This document shows positions 49,714-59,018 of a stretch of DNA of 64,000 nt, one piece after another; positions within the stretch are counted from its first letter, which is position 1; each line of letters opens with the position of its first letter. This DNA is from Variovorax sp. V213 (lineage in GTDB: Bacteria > Pseudomonadota > Gammaproteobacteria > Burkholderiales > Burkholderiaceae_C). The stretch covers positions 4,899,001-4,963,000 of the forward strand of contig NZ_AP028664.1 of the NCBI RefSeq assembly GCF_041154455.1, written 5' to 3'. The translations under genes were made by a program, and so were the position numbers. The notes beneath the pieces are model-generated. The model was not told the DNA's origin. It saw nothing but the letters and a program-made list of their open reading frames with translations, and searched no databases.

Positions 49714-50538
49714 TTACAGCGTCTTGCTGAGGGTGACGATGAAGCGCGCCTTGTTGGGCGAGTAGTACTGCTGGCCGAAGGTGCCGAAGCCGAAGTCGTA
49801 GCCCGGGTTGCTCAGCGCGAGGTAGGAACTCTTCTTGTTGGCGCCCTGCACCGAGCCCGCCAGCGACAGGCCGTTGCCGAAGTCATACGACGCGCCCACG
49901 TTGTAGTCCACGTAGCTCTTGTAGCCCAGGCTGCGGATGTCGCTGGACATGTGGGTGTAGCCCACGGCGGCCTTCAGCGTGACCTTGGGCACGATTTCCT
50001 TGCTGTACGACAGGTTCAGGTAGCCGGTGTTGCGCCCCTTCAGGCCCGAGCCGTCCTTGTTGCCCGCGTAGTTGAAGTAGTCCTTGGACACGGTGTGCGA
50101 GTACTTCAGCGTGAACGACCCGATCGCTTCGTCGGCCCAGGTGCCGGCGCCGTACAGCTCGGTGGTGTTGCCGCGGCTGTTGCCCGGGTAGATGTAGCTG
50201 AGTGCGCCCACGTCCAGGTCGAACGGGCCGGCCTTGAACTTGTAACCGCCATAGATGTCGCTCTCGATGCTGTTGCCCTGCAGCCAGTTGACGCTCGAAT
50301 TCCAGTTACCGATATAGAAGCCGCTTTCGCCGAATGCGTAGTCGAAGCCGCCCTGGATGGCGGGCTTGAAGCCCTTGGTCTTGGCGTAGTCGTTCTTCCC
50401 GATCATGTCCTGGTCCTGACCGCGGAACTTGTAGTTGCTGGTCAGGGCCACGTTGCCCGTAAGTTGGGCGCTCGCCAGCATCGGCAGTGCGGCAAGGGCG
50501 GCCACGGCCATTGCCTGGGCGAATTTACGGTGCATCAT
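49714..50538 (-). CDS. TorF-family putative porin
   Basis: 274-residue outer-membrane protein with signal peptide (about 1-24, ending ASAQ). The mature part has alternating beta-strand character with motifs such as ALTSNYKFRGQDQ at the start and ends in an aromatic-poor strand (ARFIVTLSKTL). The TorF-like porin family is often found before glnK-amtB in this lineage. Two ATGs in tandem (50538 and 50535) follow a GAGGAG site; either may be used. A sigma-54 promoter lies upstream. Confidence 0.85.
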   Translation of the reverse strand: MMHRKFAQAMAVAALAALPMLASAQLTGNVALTSNYKFRGQDQDMIGKNDYAKTKGFKPAIQGGFDYAFGESGFYIGNWNSSVNWLQGNSIESDIYGGYKFKAGPFDLDVGALSYIYPGNSRGNTTELYGAGTWADEAIGSFTLKYSHTVSKDYFNYAGNKDGSGLKGRNTGYLNLSYSKEIVPKVTLKAAVGYTHMSSDIRSLGYKSYVDYNVGASYDFGNGLSLAGSVQGANKKSSYLALSNPGYDFGFGTFGQQYYSPNKARFIVTLSKTL

Positions 50539-50584
50539 CGAGACTCCTCGGGGTTGATTGGATAGTTAGGGGACATCGTTTCGT

Positions 50585-50600
50585 AGCAGGGAGCGTGCCA
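50585..50600 (-). promoter_or_regulatory. sigma-54 (-24/-12) promoter for porin-glnK-amtB
   Basis: On the minus strand it reads TGGCACGCTCCCTGCT. The -24 half is a perfect TGGCACG, GG (50599-50598) and GC (50587-50586) are 10 bases apart. Transcription is predicted to start near 50574, 36 bases before the porin ATG. Control by NtrC is expected for glnK-amtB; no clear NtrC site was found upstream by eye. Confidence 0.8.
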
Positions 50601-50753
50601 AAGTGCTCGTTCCCCCTGCTGCGCGCCTGGGGCCCGCCGATCCACAAACCCCCGATGAAAAATTACAAACGTTTCATGTGCGGGGCTCCCAGGCCCCGGC
50701 GGTGCACGAGCCCAACCCAAAATGGGCGCACCACAATGGGGAGAGTAATAAAA

Positions 50754-52295
50754 ATGAGCCTGTCTTTGGTGCAAAGTCGTGCTTTGCTTGGGCTGGAAGC
50801 GGCCAGTGTCACGGTTGAGGTGCATCTGGCGAACGGCCTGCCGAGCTTCACGCTCGTCGGGCTGGCGGAAACCGAAGTCAAGGAGGCGCGCGAACGCGTG
50901 CGTTCGGCCATCCAGAACGCCGGCCTCGAGTTTCCGAACAACAAGAGGATCACCGTCAATCTGGCGCCGGCCGACCTGCCAAAGGACTCCGGCCGCTTCG
51001 ATCTTCCCATTGCGCTCGGCATCCTCGCCGCCAGCGAGCAGATCCAGGCCGCCCGCCTCGCCGGCCACGAATTTGCCGGCGAACTCTCTCTTTCGGGTGA
51101 GCTGCGGCCCGTACGCGGCGCGCTGGCCATGGCGCTTGCCCTGCACACCCGCGGCATCGCCACGCGCCTGGTGCTGCCCACCGAAAGCGCGCAGGAAGCC
51201 GCGCTGGTGCCCGGCGGCGAGGTGTATGGCGCCAGGCACCTGCTGGACGTGGTGCGGCGCTTCATGGCCGAGGACGCGGCGCTGCAGCAGGCCGAGCCAC
51301 CCGCCGCGGACGGCTGGGCCCGGGTCCACGCCGCGGCCGCTGCCACCATGCCGACGTACGCCGACCTGGCCGACGTGAAGGGGCATGCAGGCGCCAGGCG
51401 CGCCCTTGAAATCGCCGCCGCGGGTGGACACAGCCTGCTGATGGTCGGGGAGCCCGGTTCGGGCAAGTCCATGCTCGCGCAGCGCTTTGCCGGGCTGCTG
51501 CCGCCCATGAGCGTGGACGAGGCGCTTGAGAGTGCGGCGGTCGCCAGCCTGGGCGGCAGCTTCTCGACCGCGCGCTGGATGACCCGGCCCACCTCAGCGC
51601 CGTACCACACGTCGAGCGCCGTCGCGCTGGTGGGCGGCGGCGGCTCGCCCCCGCGGCCGGGCGAGATCTCGCAGGCGCACCATGGTGTGCTGTTCCTGGA
51701 CGAATTTCCCGAGTTCGCGCGTTCCGCGCTCGAGGCGCTGCGCGAGCCGCTCGAAACCGGCACCATCACCATTGCGCGGGCCGCCCGGCGCGCCGAGTTT
51801 CCCGCCCGCTTCCAGCTCATTGCGGCCATGAACCCGTGCCCTTGCGGCTACCTGGGCTCGACGCTGAAGGCTTGCCGCTGCACGCCCGACCAGATCTTGC
51901 GCTACCAGGGCAAGCTCAGCGGCCCGTTGCTCGACCGCATCGACCTGCACATCGAAGTGCCCGCGGTCTCGGCGCAGCAGTTGCTCGGGGCGCCCGCCGG
52001 GGAATCGACCGGCAGCATCCGCACCCGCGTGGTCGCCGCGCGCGAATTCGCGCTGCAGCGCCAGGGCAGCGCCAACCAGGCGCTGCAGGCCGGTGCCATC
52101 GACGAACACGCCGCCCTGGACGATGCGGCGCGCAAGTTCATGGTGAATGCCGCCGCCAAGCTCGGCTGGTCGGCACGCAGCACGCACCGCGCGCTCAAGG
52201 TGGCGCGCACGGTGGCCGACCTGGCGGGTGCCGAGTCGGTGCGGGCGGAGCACGTGGCGGAGGCGGTGCAGTACCGTCGGGCACTGCGGCACTGA
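50754..52295 (+). CDS. comM: YifB/ComM family magnesium-chelatase-like AAA ATPase
   Basis: 513-residue ATPase. An N-terminal Lon-like domain (MSLSLVQSRALLGLEAASV, then VEVHLANGLPSFTLVGLAE) precedes the AAA core with Walker A GEPGSGKSMLAQ, Walker B GVLFLDEFPEF and the arginine-finger region. A Cys-rich insert (NPCPCGYLGS, CRCTPDQI) is typical. ComM is a hexameric helicase that aids branch migration of incoming DNA in natural transformation. I start at 50754 after a GGGGAG site; an ATG at 50736 would add six residues. Confidence 0.94.
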   Translation: MSLSLVQSRALLGLEAASVTVEVHLANGLPSFTLVGLAETEVKEARERVRSAIQNAGLEFPNNKRITVNLAPADLPKDSGRFDLPIALGILAASEQIQAARLAGHEFAGELSLSGELRPVRGALAMALALHTRGIATRLVLPTESAQEAALVPGGEVYGARHLLDVVRRFMAEDAALQQAEPPAADGWARVHAAAAATMPTYADLADVKGHAGARRALEIAAAGGHSLLMVGEPGSGKSMLAQRFAGLLPPMSVDEALESAAVASLGGSFSTARWMTRPTSAPYHTSSAVALVGGGGSPPRPGEISQAHHGVLFLDEFPEFARSALEALREPLETGTITIARAARRAEFPARFQLIAAMNPCPCGYLGSTLKACRCTPDQILRYQGKLSGPLLDRIDLHIEVPAVSAQQLLGAPAGESTGSIRTRVVAAREFALQRQGSANQALQAGAIDEHAALDDAARKFMVNAAAKLGWSARSTHRALKVARTVADLAGAESVRAEHVAEAVQYRRALRH

Positions 52296-52307
52296 AGCCG
52301 ATCCGCA

Positions 52308-52549
52308 GTGAACCCACCCGCTCCCACCCTCTACGGCCGTCGCATGGTCGGCTGGCTGTCTGTCGGCCAGCTCATCACCTGGGCAGCGTCTTTTACGCCT
52401 TTGCGCTGTTGATGGAACCGGTCAAGCGCGAGTTGGGCCTCGGCCGGGCGCAGTCATCGCTGGCCTTCAGCCTCGCGCTGCATCACGCCGCGGTGCTGGC
52501 GCTGGTCGCCGCGCAGCGCTGGCGCCGGGCGGCCGACGCCGCTATTTGA
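52308..52549 (+). pseudogene. MFS transporter remnant, frameshifted and internally deleted
   Basis: From a GTG at 52308 the reading frame gives VNPPAPTLYGRRMVGWLSVG and QLITW, then shifts. The homologous sequence continues one frame over as GSVFYAFALLMEPVKRELGL and GRAQSSLAFSLAL. This is the start of a major-facilitator transporter, and one lost G at about 52381-52383 explains the shift. After FSLAL it jumps to HHAAVLALVAAQRWRRAADA, which looks like the end of a transporter, so the middle seems deleted. It stops at 52549, overlapping the convergent kinase gene by eight bases. Confidence 0.7.
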
Positions 52550-54668
52550 ACTCGTGGCTCACCACGGGCGCCGAGCGGCTGTCCTGCACCGTCACGCGCT
52601 GCCGGTACACGTCGAGGTCGCCGTTGCGCACTTCGATGTTGTAGATGCCCGGGCGCAGCGACAGTGACTTGAGCGGCGGGCTCACGCCGCGCTCGGCGCC
52701 GTCGACCAGGACCTGGCCCCAAGGCCGTATGTTGAGCACCACGCGTCCCATGCCGGGAGGGGCGGCCGGCTGTGCGGCCGGCGGCGTGGTGGCGCCGCCC
52801 GCCACCACGGTGGGAACGGCGTTCGCCGGCGTGGTGCCGGGCGCCGCCGGCACGGTGGTCGAGAGCCGGTTCAGCTCGGCAAGCGCATTGCGGGCCTCGC
52901 GCACATGCAGGCCGCGCCGGTAGCGGCGCAGATAGGCTTCGTAGCCCTCGCGCGTGTTCTCGGCCTGGGCCAGGTTCCAGTCTTCGACTTCGCTGGTGGC
53001 GAGGGCCGCCTCCGGCGGCGTGGCCGGTGTTGCCGGTGTGGTGGCAGTCGGCGGCGTCGCCGGTGTTGCCGCGTTGGCCTGCGCTGCCGGCGCCGGGGCA
53101 ATGACCGGCACGCTGTCCAGCGGCGTCAACGAAGCGGCCGGCGCACTGGCCGCCGCCGCGGGAGGCGTGGCGCCGCCGGGGGCTGCGGCCACGTTGCCTC
53201 CTGCGGGTGCCGTGCCGCCATCGCCCGGCGGCATGGCGGCGGGAGGCGGCGCGTTGGCGGACATCGGGCCCGAAGGCGGAGGCACCGGCGCCATCGCGGT
53301 CGAGGTCTCCTGCTTCCACGAACTCAGGCGAAGTCCGATCCAGCTGCCCACGCCCACCAGCGCGATCACCAGCGCGCCGACCAGCACCCACGGCGGACGC
53401 GATGTTTTCCTCACGGACGACGGCGGTTGCTGCTTCTGCCTGGCAGCTGCCGACGGCGCGCGTGCCGGCGCGGCGGCCTTGGACGAAGGCGCCGGAACCG
53501 GTCTGGCCGTGGATACGACCTCGGCCTCGGGCTCTGACGTGGCCTCGACCGGTTCGGGCACGGCGGCCTTGGCCTGCACAACCCCGGCCGATGCTGCGGT
53601 GTCCGGCGCCGCCGCGGGCTTCGCGGGCGCCGCTGCTTGCTGCCGCGGCGGCACCACGGCTGGTGCCGCCTTCGAAGGCGGCGCAACGATGACCGTCGGC
53701 GCCGGCAGCCCGCTCACGTAGGTGTCGCCAAGCTTGGCCAGGCCCAGCTCGGCCGCGAATGCGGCCACGGTCTGCGTGCGGTCCTTGCTGTGCACTGCCA
53801 GCGTGTGATCGACCGCCGCGCAGAAGCCCGGACTCAGGTCGCCGCGCCCCAGCGAAGACAGCGGCACATAGGCGTCCTGCACGCTGCGCACCACCGCCGA
53901 CGGTGGCGGATGCCCGGTGACCGCGCGGTACAGCACGGCACCCAGCGCATAGAGGTCGGTCCACGCGCCCTGCAGCAGCGTGTTGTCGTCGGCGTACTGC
54001 TCGATCGGCGAATAGCCCGACTTCACCATCACCGCGACTTCGTCGACGAGGTCGGCAATCGACTTGCGCGCCGCGCCGAAGTCCAGCAGCACCGGCATGT
54101 CGTCCTGCTGGATGAAGATGTTGTCGGGGGCGATGTCGCGGTGGAAGCACTGGCTGCGGTGCAGCGTTTCCAGCGCGCCGAGCAGTGGGCCCAGCACGCC
54201 GAGCAGCCAGGCCTCGGAAATCTTCGACGGATCTTCCTCGGCAAGGCGCCGCAGCGTGCGGCCGCGATAGAGCTGGATCGCCATGTAGGCGGTGGAGTTC
54301 GCCTCCCAGAAGCGATGCACCCGCACCAATGCCGGATGGCTGAACTGCGCGAGCGTGCGCGCCTCGTTGATGAAGCTGCGCAGGCCCGCCTGGAAGGTGG
54401 CCGTGAGCCGGTCGGAACGCACATGCACGCTGTCGTCGCCCACGCGGCGCGCGAGCATCGACGGCATGTATTCCTTGATGGCCACCTCGCGCTGCAGCGA
54501 GTGGTCGTAGGCCCGGTAGACGATGCCGAAGCCGCCTTCGCCGATCACCTCGAGCAGTTCGAACTCGTCCAGCCGATGGCCCGCCGCCAGCGGATGGGGC
54601 CGCTCCTGCGGATCGGCCGGCGCGCTGCTGCTGTTGCTACTGCTGCTGGCGTTCGTCGTCATGCCCAT
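52542..54668 (-). CDS. ppkA: Type VI secretion-associated Ser/Thr protein kinase with PEGA domain
   Basis: 708 residues. The kinase domain spans about 35-300 with Gly-loop GEGGFGIVY, Lys65 (VAIKEY), catalytic HRDIAPDN (176-183; Asp178) and DFG at 196-198. A Pro/Ala-rich cytoplasmic linker (320-425), one membrane helix (427-447) and a long Ala/Pro/Thr-rich periplasmic part follow. It ends in a PEGA domain (about 645-705: GRVVLNIRPWGQVLVDGAER). HRDIAPDN lacks the usual Lys two residues after the catalytic Asp, a variant common in this kinase group. It follows tagF with a 10-base overlap and probably phosphorylates the FHA protein to switch the T6SS on. No PppA phosphatase gene is in view. Confidence 0.88.
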   Translation of the reverse strand: MGMTTNASSSSNSSSAPADPQERPHPLAAGHRLDEFELLEVIGEGGFGIVYRAYDHSLQREVAIKEYMPSMLARRVGDDSVHVRSDRLTATFQAGLRSFINEARTLAQFSHPALVRVHRFWEANSTAYMAIQLYRGRTLRRLAEEDPSKISEAWLLGVLGPLLGALETLHRSQCFHRDIAPDNIFIQQDDMPVLLDFGAARKSIADLVDEVAVMVKSGYSPIEQYADDNTLLQGAWTDLYALGAVLYRAVTGHPPPSAVVRSVQDAYVPLSSLGRGDLSPGFCAAVDHTLAVHSKDRTQTVAAFAAELGLAKLGDTYVSGLPAPTVIVAPPSKAAPAVVPPRQQAAAPAKPAAAPDTAASAGVVQAKAAVPEPVEATSEPEAEVVSTARPVPAPSSKAAAPARAPSAAARQKQQPPSSVRKTSRPPWVLVGALVIALVGVGSWIGLRLSSWKQETSTAMAPVPPPSGPMSANAPPPAAMPPGDGGTAPAGGNVAAAPGGATPPAAAASAPAASLTPLDSVPVIAPAPAAQANAATPATPPTATTPATPATPPEAALATSEVEDWNLAQAENTREGYEAYLRRYRRGLHVREARNALAELNRLSTTVPAAPGTTPANAVPTVVAGGATTPPAAQPAAPPGMGRVVLNIRPWGQVLVDGAERGVSPPLKSLSLRPGIYNIEVRNGDLDVYRQRVTVQDSRSAPVVSHEFK

Positions 54669-55381
54669 GGCACATGCCCCTGTGAAAACAACTTCGAAAA
54701 CAATGGCGTGTTGAGGCCTCCGCCGTGCGCGGCGGTTCGCAGCGGCGAGCCGTCCGCCTGGTTGGTCCACCAGTAGCTGGTGCTTCCGAAGGCATCGAAG
54801 CACAGCGGAAGCTCGGGCCAGCCGAGGCGCTGCTGCGCGCCCGCACCTGCGCCCCCGGCCGCGGGCCCGAGGATCGAAAGGATGTCGTCCGAGCCGCCGC
54901 TCGCAGTGTGGAACCCGCCATGGGCCGCGGCCAGCACCTGGTGGTCGAACTGGTCGGGCGCCACGCTGTGGCGGATCGCCTGCAGCAAGGCCGTGCCGCA
55001 CTGCCAGTACCACGCGGCGGAACCCTCCAGCATGGAAGGGCGGTAGTTCGACGCCGCCACCTGCAGCGTCACGCACACGGGGTAGTAGCGCCCGACGCGG
55101 TCGCAGCTGGGCGCAATGCAGCCGAACTGCAGCGCATCCACGCCCTGCGTCGCGGGAATCGCAAAGTTCCAGACCGGCGCCACGACGTAGTGCCGCGTCA
55201 TGGCGTCGGGCCAGCGCTTGAAAGCGCCGAGGCCGTTCTGCATCCAGCGGTCCCACCAGGCCTGGAGCTCGCGCGGCATGCGGCGGTAGAGAAAGTCGCC
55301 GGCCGCCGGCAGCTTGCCGTACCAGCCGATCTGCTCGTCGGCCGGTACCCACACCCGGGGCAAAGGGATGCCGCTGTTCAT
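54659..55381 (-). CDS. tagF: Type VI secretion-associated protein TagF
   Basis: 240-residue cytosolic protein of the TagF (DUF2094) family, a post-translational repressor of T6SS assembly. Features are WYGKLPAAGDFLYRRMP near the start and the family stretch APVWNFAIPATQGV, with CIAPSCDRVGRYYPV. It begins one base after the tssM stop region and overlaps the kinase gene by ten bases. Confidence 0.92.
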   Translation of the reverse strand: MNSGIPLPRVWVPADEQIGWYGKLPAAGDFLYRRMPRELQAWWDRWMQNGLGAFKRWPDAMTRHYVVAPVWNFAIPATQGVDALQFGCIAPSCDRVGRYYPVCVTLQVAASNYRPSMLEGSAAWYWQCGTALLQAIRHSVAPDQFDHQVLAAAHGGFHTASGGSDDILSILGPAAGGAGAGAQQRLGWPELPLCFDAFGSTSYWWTNQADGSPLRTAAHGGGLNTPLFSKLFSQGHVPWA

Positions 55382-55382
55382 G

Positions 55383-58300
55383 TCAGGACTTTCCAGGACA
55401 AGAGAAGCCGTTCATCTGGGACAGGCGCAGCGGGTTGTAGACGCTGTTCGCAGTCACCGCCAGCACCACCTTCTTGCCCTGCAGGTCGAAGGTCGCGTTG
55501 AAAGACTCGGGTGAGCTGCCTGCCGAGACCGAGGCCTTGTCGAAAAGCCGGTGCAGTGCCCACGGCCCTTCGGTCACGATGCCGCCGGCCGGCGTGCCGT
55601 TGGCGGTGGTCACCTGCAGCCGCACCTGGTTGCTGTTGCGCGGACCGGGCCACTTGACGGTGCTGGGGGCCTGCGGGCCGTGCGCATAGCGCACCGTCTG
55701 ACCGTCGATGTCGAGCGTGAACTGGCTGATGGCGGCATCCATGTCCTCGGGCCGGATGTCGATGCTGAACGACGGCGTGCGCCCGCCCGCCATGCCCATG
55801 AAGAACACGTCGCGGATCGCCTGCGCCTTCTGGAACGAATCGAGGTAGGCCGAGCGGCCCTGCGAGCTGCCGTCGACGCTGCGCTTGAAGGCCCACGGGT
55901 TGACGGAGGTGTCGACCTGCGAGGCCAGGTTCTTCTGGAAGAAGTCGTCCATCATGCCGCCCGGTGCGAACAGCTGCGCAAAGTCGCCGGCCGCCACGTC
56001 GCGGTTGGAGCCGCGGGAGAACGGATAGCGCCCCGCGATGGCCTGGCTGCAGAACTGGCCGATGGTGGCGGCCGCGTTCTGCCCGATGTTCTGCCGCGTC
56101 ACCGCTGCGGCCTTGGACGACGCGGTGGCCGAAAGGTCGTTCAGCATGCCCTGGAACGGCACCGGCAGGCGGCCCGCCTCGGCCTGCACCTTGGTCACCG
56201 CATCGCTCGAAGGCGGGATGTTGCCGCTGCGCAATGCCGTGTCGGTGGCCGTGAGGAAGGTGTAGAGCTCGTTGATGAGCGCGGCCGTGGCGTCGATGGG
56301 CGCCTGCCCCCCGGCCTTGGGCGCAGTCACCATGCGGCGAAGCGGCGCAAAGTGGTTGTCCACCAGCGACTCGGGCCGGTCCGGCGCGGTGTTGCGGCGC
56401 TGGCTGCCGTCGGGCTGGCCGATGAGCTGCTCGATGCGCTCGCGCGTGCTGGCCACGCGGTTCTGCGCCTGGTCGAGCAGGCTGCGCGCGGCTTCGTCGT
56501 GGTTGCGCAGCAGGTCGGTCTCGCGCGCAGCGCCGCGAATGAGGCGCGACATCGGCGACTCCGAGGTCGAGAGCACGCGCGTCATCTGGATGCTCTGCAG
56601 CAGCGAGCGGCTGTCGGCCAGTCGAACGTCGGTCAGGTACTCGTCCCAGATGCGGATGTAGTCGGTGAGATAGAGCCGCCGCACCTCGCGCAGCAGCAGC
56701 TCGCGCGAGGTGATGTCGGTGATGCCCGGCGCGCGGATCTGCAGCACCCAGCGGTCTTCCTGCTCGAGCGCGAGCGTGGTTTCCGCCATGCGCTTGTCGA
56801 AGATGTCCCAGTAGCCGCGGTAGGTGAACAACGTCGGGATGCCGTCGGTCAGCGGCTTGCCGCTCGCGCGCTTGATGACCAGCCCCGACTCGGCCCCCGC
56901 CGCCTCCGCAATGCTGAAGGCGTTGGGCGGGCTGGTCTGCAGCAGGATGCGCCGCAGCCGCGCATAGGAGCGCTGCGCCAGCGGCACGCCGGCCAGCCGG
57001 CCGCGCGTCTCGGTCACGAGCCGGTCGTCCTTGGCGAACGGCGAGGTCACCACGCGCCCCGCGAACAGCGCCTGCAGGTGCGTCTCGAGCTTGGCGCGCT
57101 GCTCGCGGGTGAGCGCGGCGCCGATCTTGCGGTCCACGTCGGTGAGCAGCCAGGCCTGCAGGAAGTCGGCGTCGTAGCGCTCCGCGTCGTACAGCATGAG
57201 GTAGGCCTTGAGCGCCTCGTAGCTGTATTCGGCATCGGTCTTCGAGGCCTCGCGCAGTGCCTGCTCCACGCGTTGCGCCGCTTGCGGCAGCAGCACGCTC
57301 TCGAGCGCGCGCTGGTAGACGCCGTCGGTCGCGGCCTGGAGCTTCTCGCCCTGGTAGAGCCCGAAACGGTAGCCGACGGGCGGGTCGCCGATGTCGAACT
57401 GGCTCGACTTGGGCAGGTCGCGCAGGCGGTCGAGCACCGGCAAGGAGGTCGCGATGTCGCTGTTCGAATCGACCACCGTCGGGAGCTCGCCGCGCGCCGC
57501 CGCCTTGTTGAAGGCCTTGGCGTTGTTGTCGACCTCGGCCACGTAGTCGCGGTTGTTGCGCCAGCTGTTGATGCCGGCCCCCAGCAGCACCACCAACAGT
57601 ACACCGATGAGGCTGTAGCCCGCGAGGTCGATGGCCCGCTTGCGCCGGTACCAGCGCAGGTTGGTGCCGGCCACGCCCGCGTCGCGGAAGATCACCTGCT
57701 GCAGCAGCTCCTTGAGGAAGTAGCTCTTGCCCGGGCCGGGCGGCGGCGCGGGCGGCGCGTTGACCTGCAGGTAGCGCTTGATGGCGCCCATCACGCGGTC
57801 GAAGGCCGTGCCCTCCTGCGTGCCGCTCGTGAAGTACACGCCCCGCAGCATGGGCGCAACCTCGAACTTCGAGAGGCTGAACACGTCGGCCAGGAAGGTG
57901 CCGAGGATGTCCTCGAAGCTCGCGAACTGCTGCGGCAGCAGGTAGGCCTGCGCGCGCCGCATCTGGTCGGGCTCGGCCGCCAGCAGCTCGGGCAGGCGCT
58001 CGTCCAGGCGCTGGTGCAGCAGCTTGTATTCCTGGTGGAAGCGCTCGCGCAGATCGGCCTTGGCCGGGTCCGCCGGGTTGGCGTCGATCGGAAAGGTGAA
58101 GCCCCAGACCTGCGAACGCTCGGCGCGGCCCAGCGAGCCGAAGTACTCGTTGAAACCGGCCAGGAGGTCGGTCTTGGTGACCAGCACGTACACCGGAAAG
58201 TTGATGCCCAGGCCGTTGCGCAGTTCGAGCAGCCGCTTGCGCAGCGCCATGGCGTGGCGCGCCCGCTGTGCGTCGTCGGCCAGCGGAAGATCGGCAATGC

Positions 58301-59018
58301 TGATGGTGAGGATCGCGCCGTTGATCGGCTGGCGCGGCCTGAACTTCTTCAGGAGGTCGAGAAAGCCCTTCCACTCGCTCTCGTCGGTTTCACGGTTGCT
58401 CTCGTGCGTGGTGTAGCGCCCCGCGGTGTCGATCAGCACCGCCTCGTTGGTGAACCACCAGTCGCAGTTGCGCGTGCCGCCGATGCCGCGCACCGCGGCC
58501 TTGCCGAGCTGGTCGGCCAGCGGAAAGTCGAGGTCGGAGTTGACCAGCGCCGTGGTCTTGCCCGAGCCCGGCGCGCCGATGAAGATGTACCAGGGCAGCT
58601 GGTACAGGTACTGCCGGTCGAACACCGCAAAGCGGCCCGCCGCCTTGCCGTCGGCCCCCGCGCCGAAGCGCATGTTCTTCAGGATGGCGGTGGCATCGGT
58701 GAAGCCGCTTTGCAGCTCCTTGATCTCGGGCGCGTCCTCGGGCTTGGCGGCCTTCCCTTTCTCGGACGGCGTGCGCAGCTGGTTGAGCAGCTGCGCATTG
58801 AGGCGCCGCTCGCGCCATTTGCGGTAGAGCACCCGCGCGATCCAGACCGCGAACATCAGCGCGATGACGACGATGCGGACGAACTCGCCTTCGAGCGGCC
58901 GGTAGCGGCCCACCGCGATGACGGGACCGATGACCCAGATCAGGAACGCGACGGCCAAGAGCCCGAGAAAGACCCACAGGTCGCGGCTCACGAGAAAACG
59001 GAAAATCGCGCGCAACAT
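55383..59018 (-). CDS. tssM: Type VI secretion system membrane subunit TssM (IcmF)
   Basis: 1211-residue inner-membrane core protein. Two N-terminal helices (about 14-36 and 48-66), a cytosolic NTPase domain with Walker A GAPGSGKTT (148-156), a third helix near 445-465 (LAGYSLIGVLLVVLLGAGI) and a large periplasmic part ending in the C-terminal TssJ-binding beta domain. It forms the trans-envelope complex with TssJ and TssL. The ATG shares one base with the tssL stop. Normal length and an intact Walker motif suggest a working ATPase. Confidence 0.96.
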   Translation of the reverse strand: MLRAIFRFLVSRDLWVFLGLLAVAFLIWVIGPVIAVGRYRPLEGEFVRIVVIALMFAVWIARVLYRKWRERRLNAQLLNQLRTPSEKGKAAKPEDAPEIKELQSGFTDATAILKNMRFGAGADGKAAGRFAVFDRQYLYQLPWYIFIGAPGSGKTTALVNSDLDFPLADQLGKAAVRGIGGTRNCDWWFTNEAVLIDTAGRYTTHESNRETDESEWKGFLDLLKKFRPRQPINGAILTISIADLPLADDAQRARHAMALRKRLLELRNGLGINFPVYVLVTKTDLLAGFNEYFGSLGRAERSQVWGFTFPIDANPADPAKADLRERFHQEYKLLHQRLDERLPELLAAEPDQMRRAQAYLLPQQFASFEDILGTFLADVFSLSKFEVAPMLRGVYFTSGTQEGTAFDRVMGAIKRYLQVNAPPAPPPGPGKSYFLKELLQQVIFRDAGVAGTNLRWYRRKRAIDLAGYSLIGVLLVVLLGAGINSWRNNRDYVAEVDNNAKAFNKAAARGELPTVVDSNSDIATSLPVLDRLRDLPKSSQFDIGDPPVGYRFGLYQGEKLQAATDGVYQRALESVLLPQAAQRVEQALREASKTDAEYSYEALKAYLMLYDAERYDADFLQAWLLTDVDRKIGAALTREQRAKLETHLQALFAGRVVTSPFAKDDRLVTETRGRLAGVPLAQRSYARLRRILLQTSPPNAFSIAEAAGAESGLVIKRASGKPLTDGIPTLFTYRGYWDIFDKRMAETTLALEQEDRWVLQIRAPGITDITSRELLLREVRRLYLTDYIRIWDEYLTDVRLADSRSLLQSIQMTRVLSTSESPMSRLIRGAARETDLLRNHDEAARSLLDQAQNRVASTRERIEQLIGQPDGSQRRNTAPDRPESLVDNHFAPLRRMVTAPKAGGQAPIDATAALINELYTFLTATDTALRSGNIPPSSDAVTKVQAEAGRLPVPFQGMLNDLSATASSKAAAVTRQNIGQNAAATIGQFCSQAIAGRYPFSRGSNRDVAAGDFAQLFAPGGMMDDFFQKNLASQVDTSVNPWAFKRSVDGSSQGRSAYLDSFQKAQAIRDVFFMGMAGGRTPSFSIDIRPEDMDAAISQFTLDIDGQTVRYAHGPQAPSTVKWPGPRNSNQVRLQVTTANGTPAGGIVTEGPWALHRLFDKASVSAGSSPESFNATFDLQGKKVVLAVTANSVYNPLRLSQMNGFSCPGKS

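Noticed and set aside
50701..50733. GGTGCAC...GCGCACC dyad upstream of the porin as an NtrC site
   Set aside because: The half-sites face the wrong way and are 18 bases apart, unlike the NtrC consensus. Part of it also overlaps the comM leader.
54120..54160. HRDIAPDN in the T6SS kinase as a sign of a pseudokinase
   Set aside because: The catalytic Asp178, Lys65 and the DFG Asp196 are all present; only the Lys after the catalytic Asp is replaced, which is common in this group.
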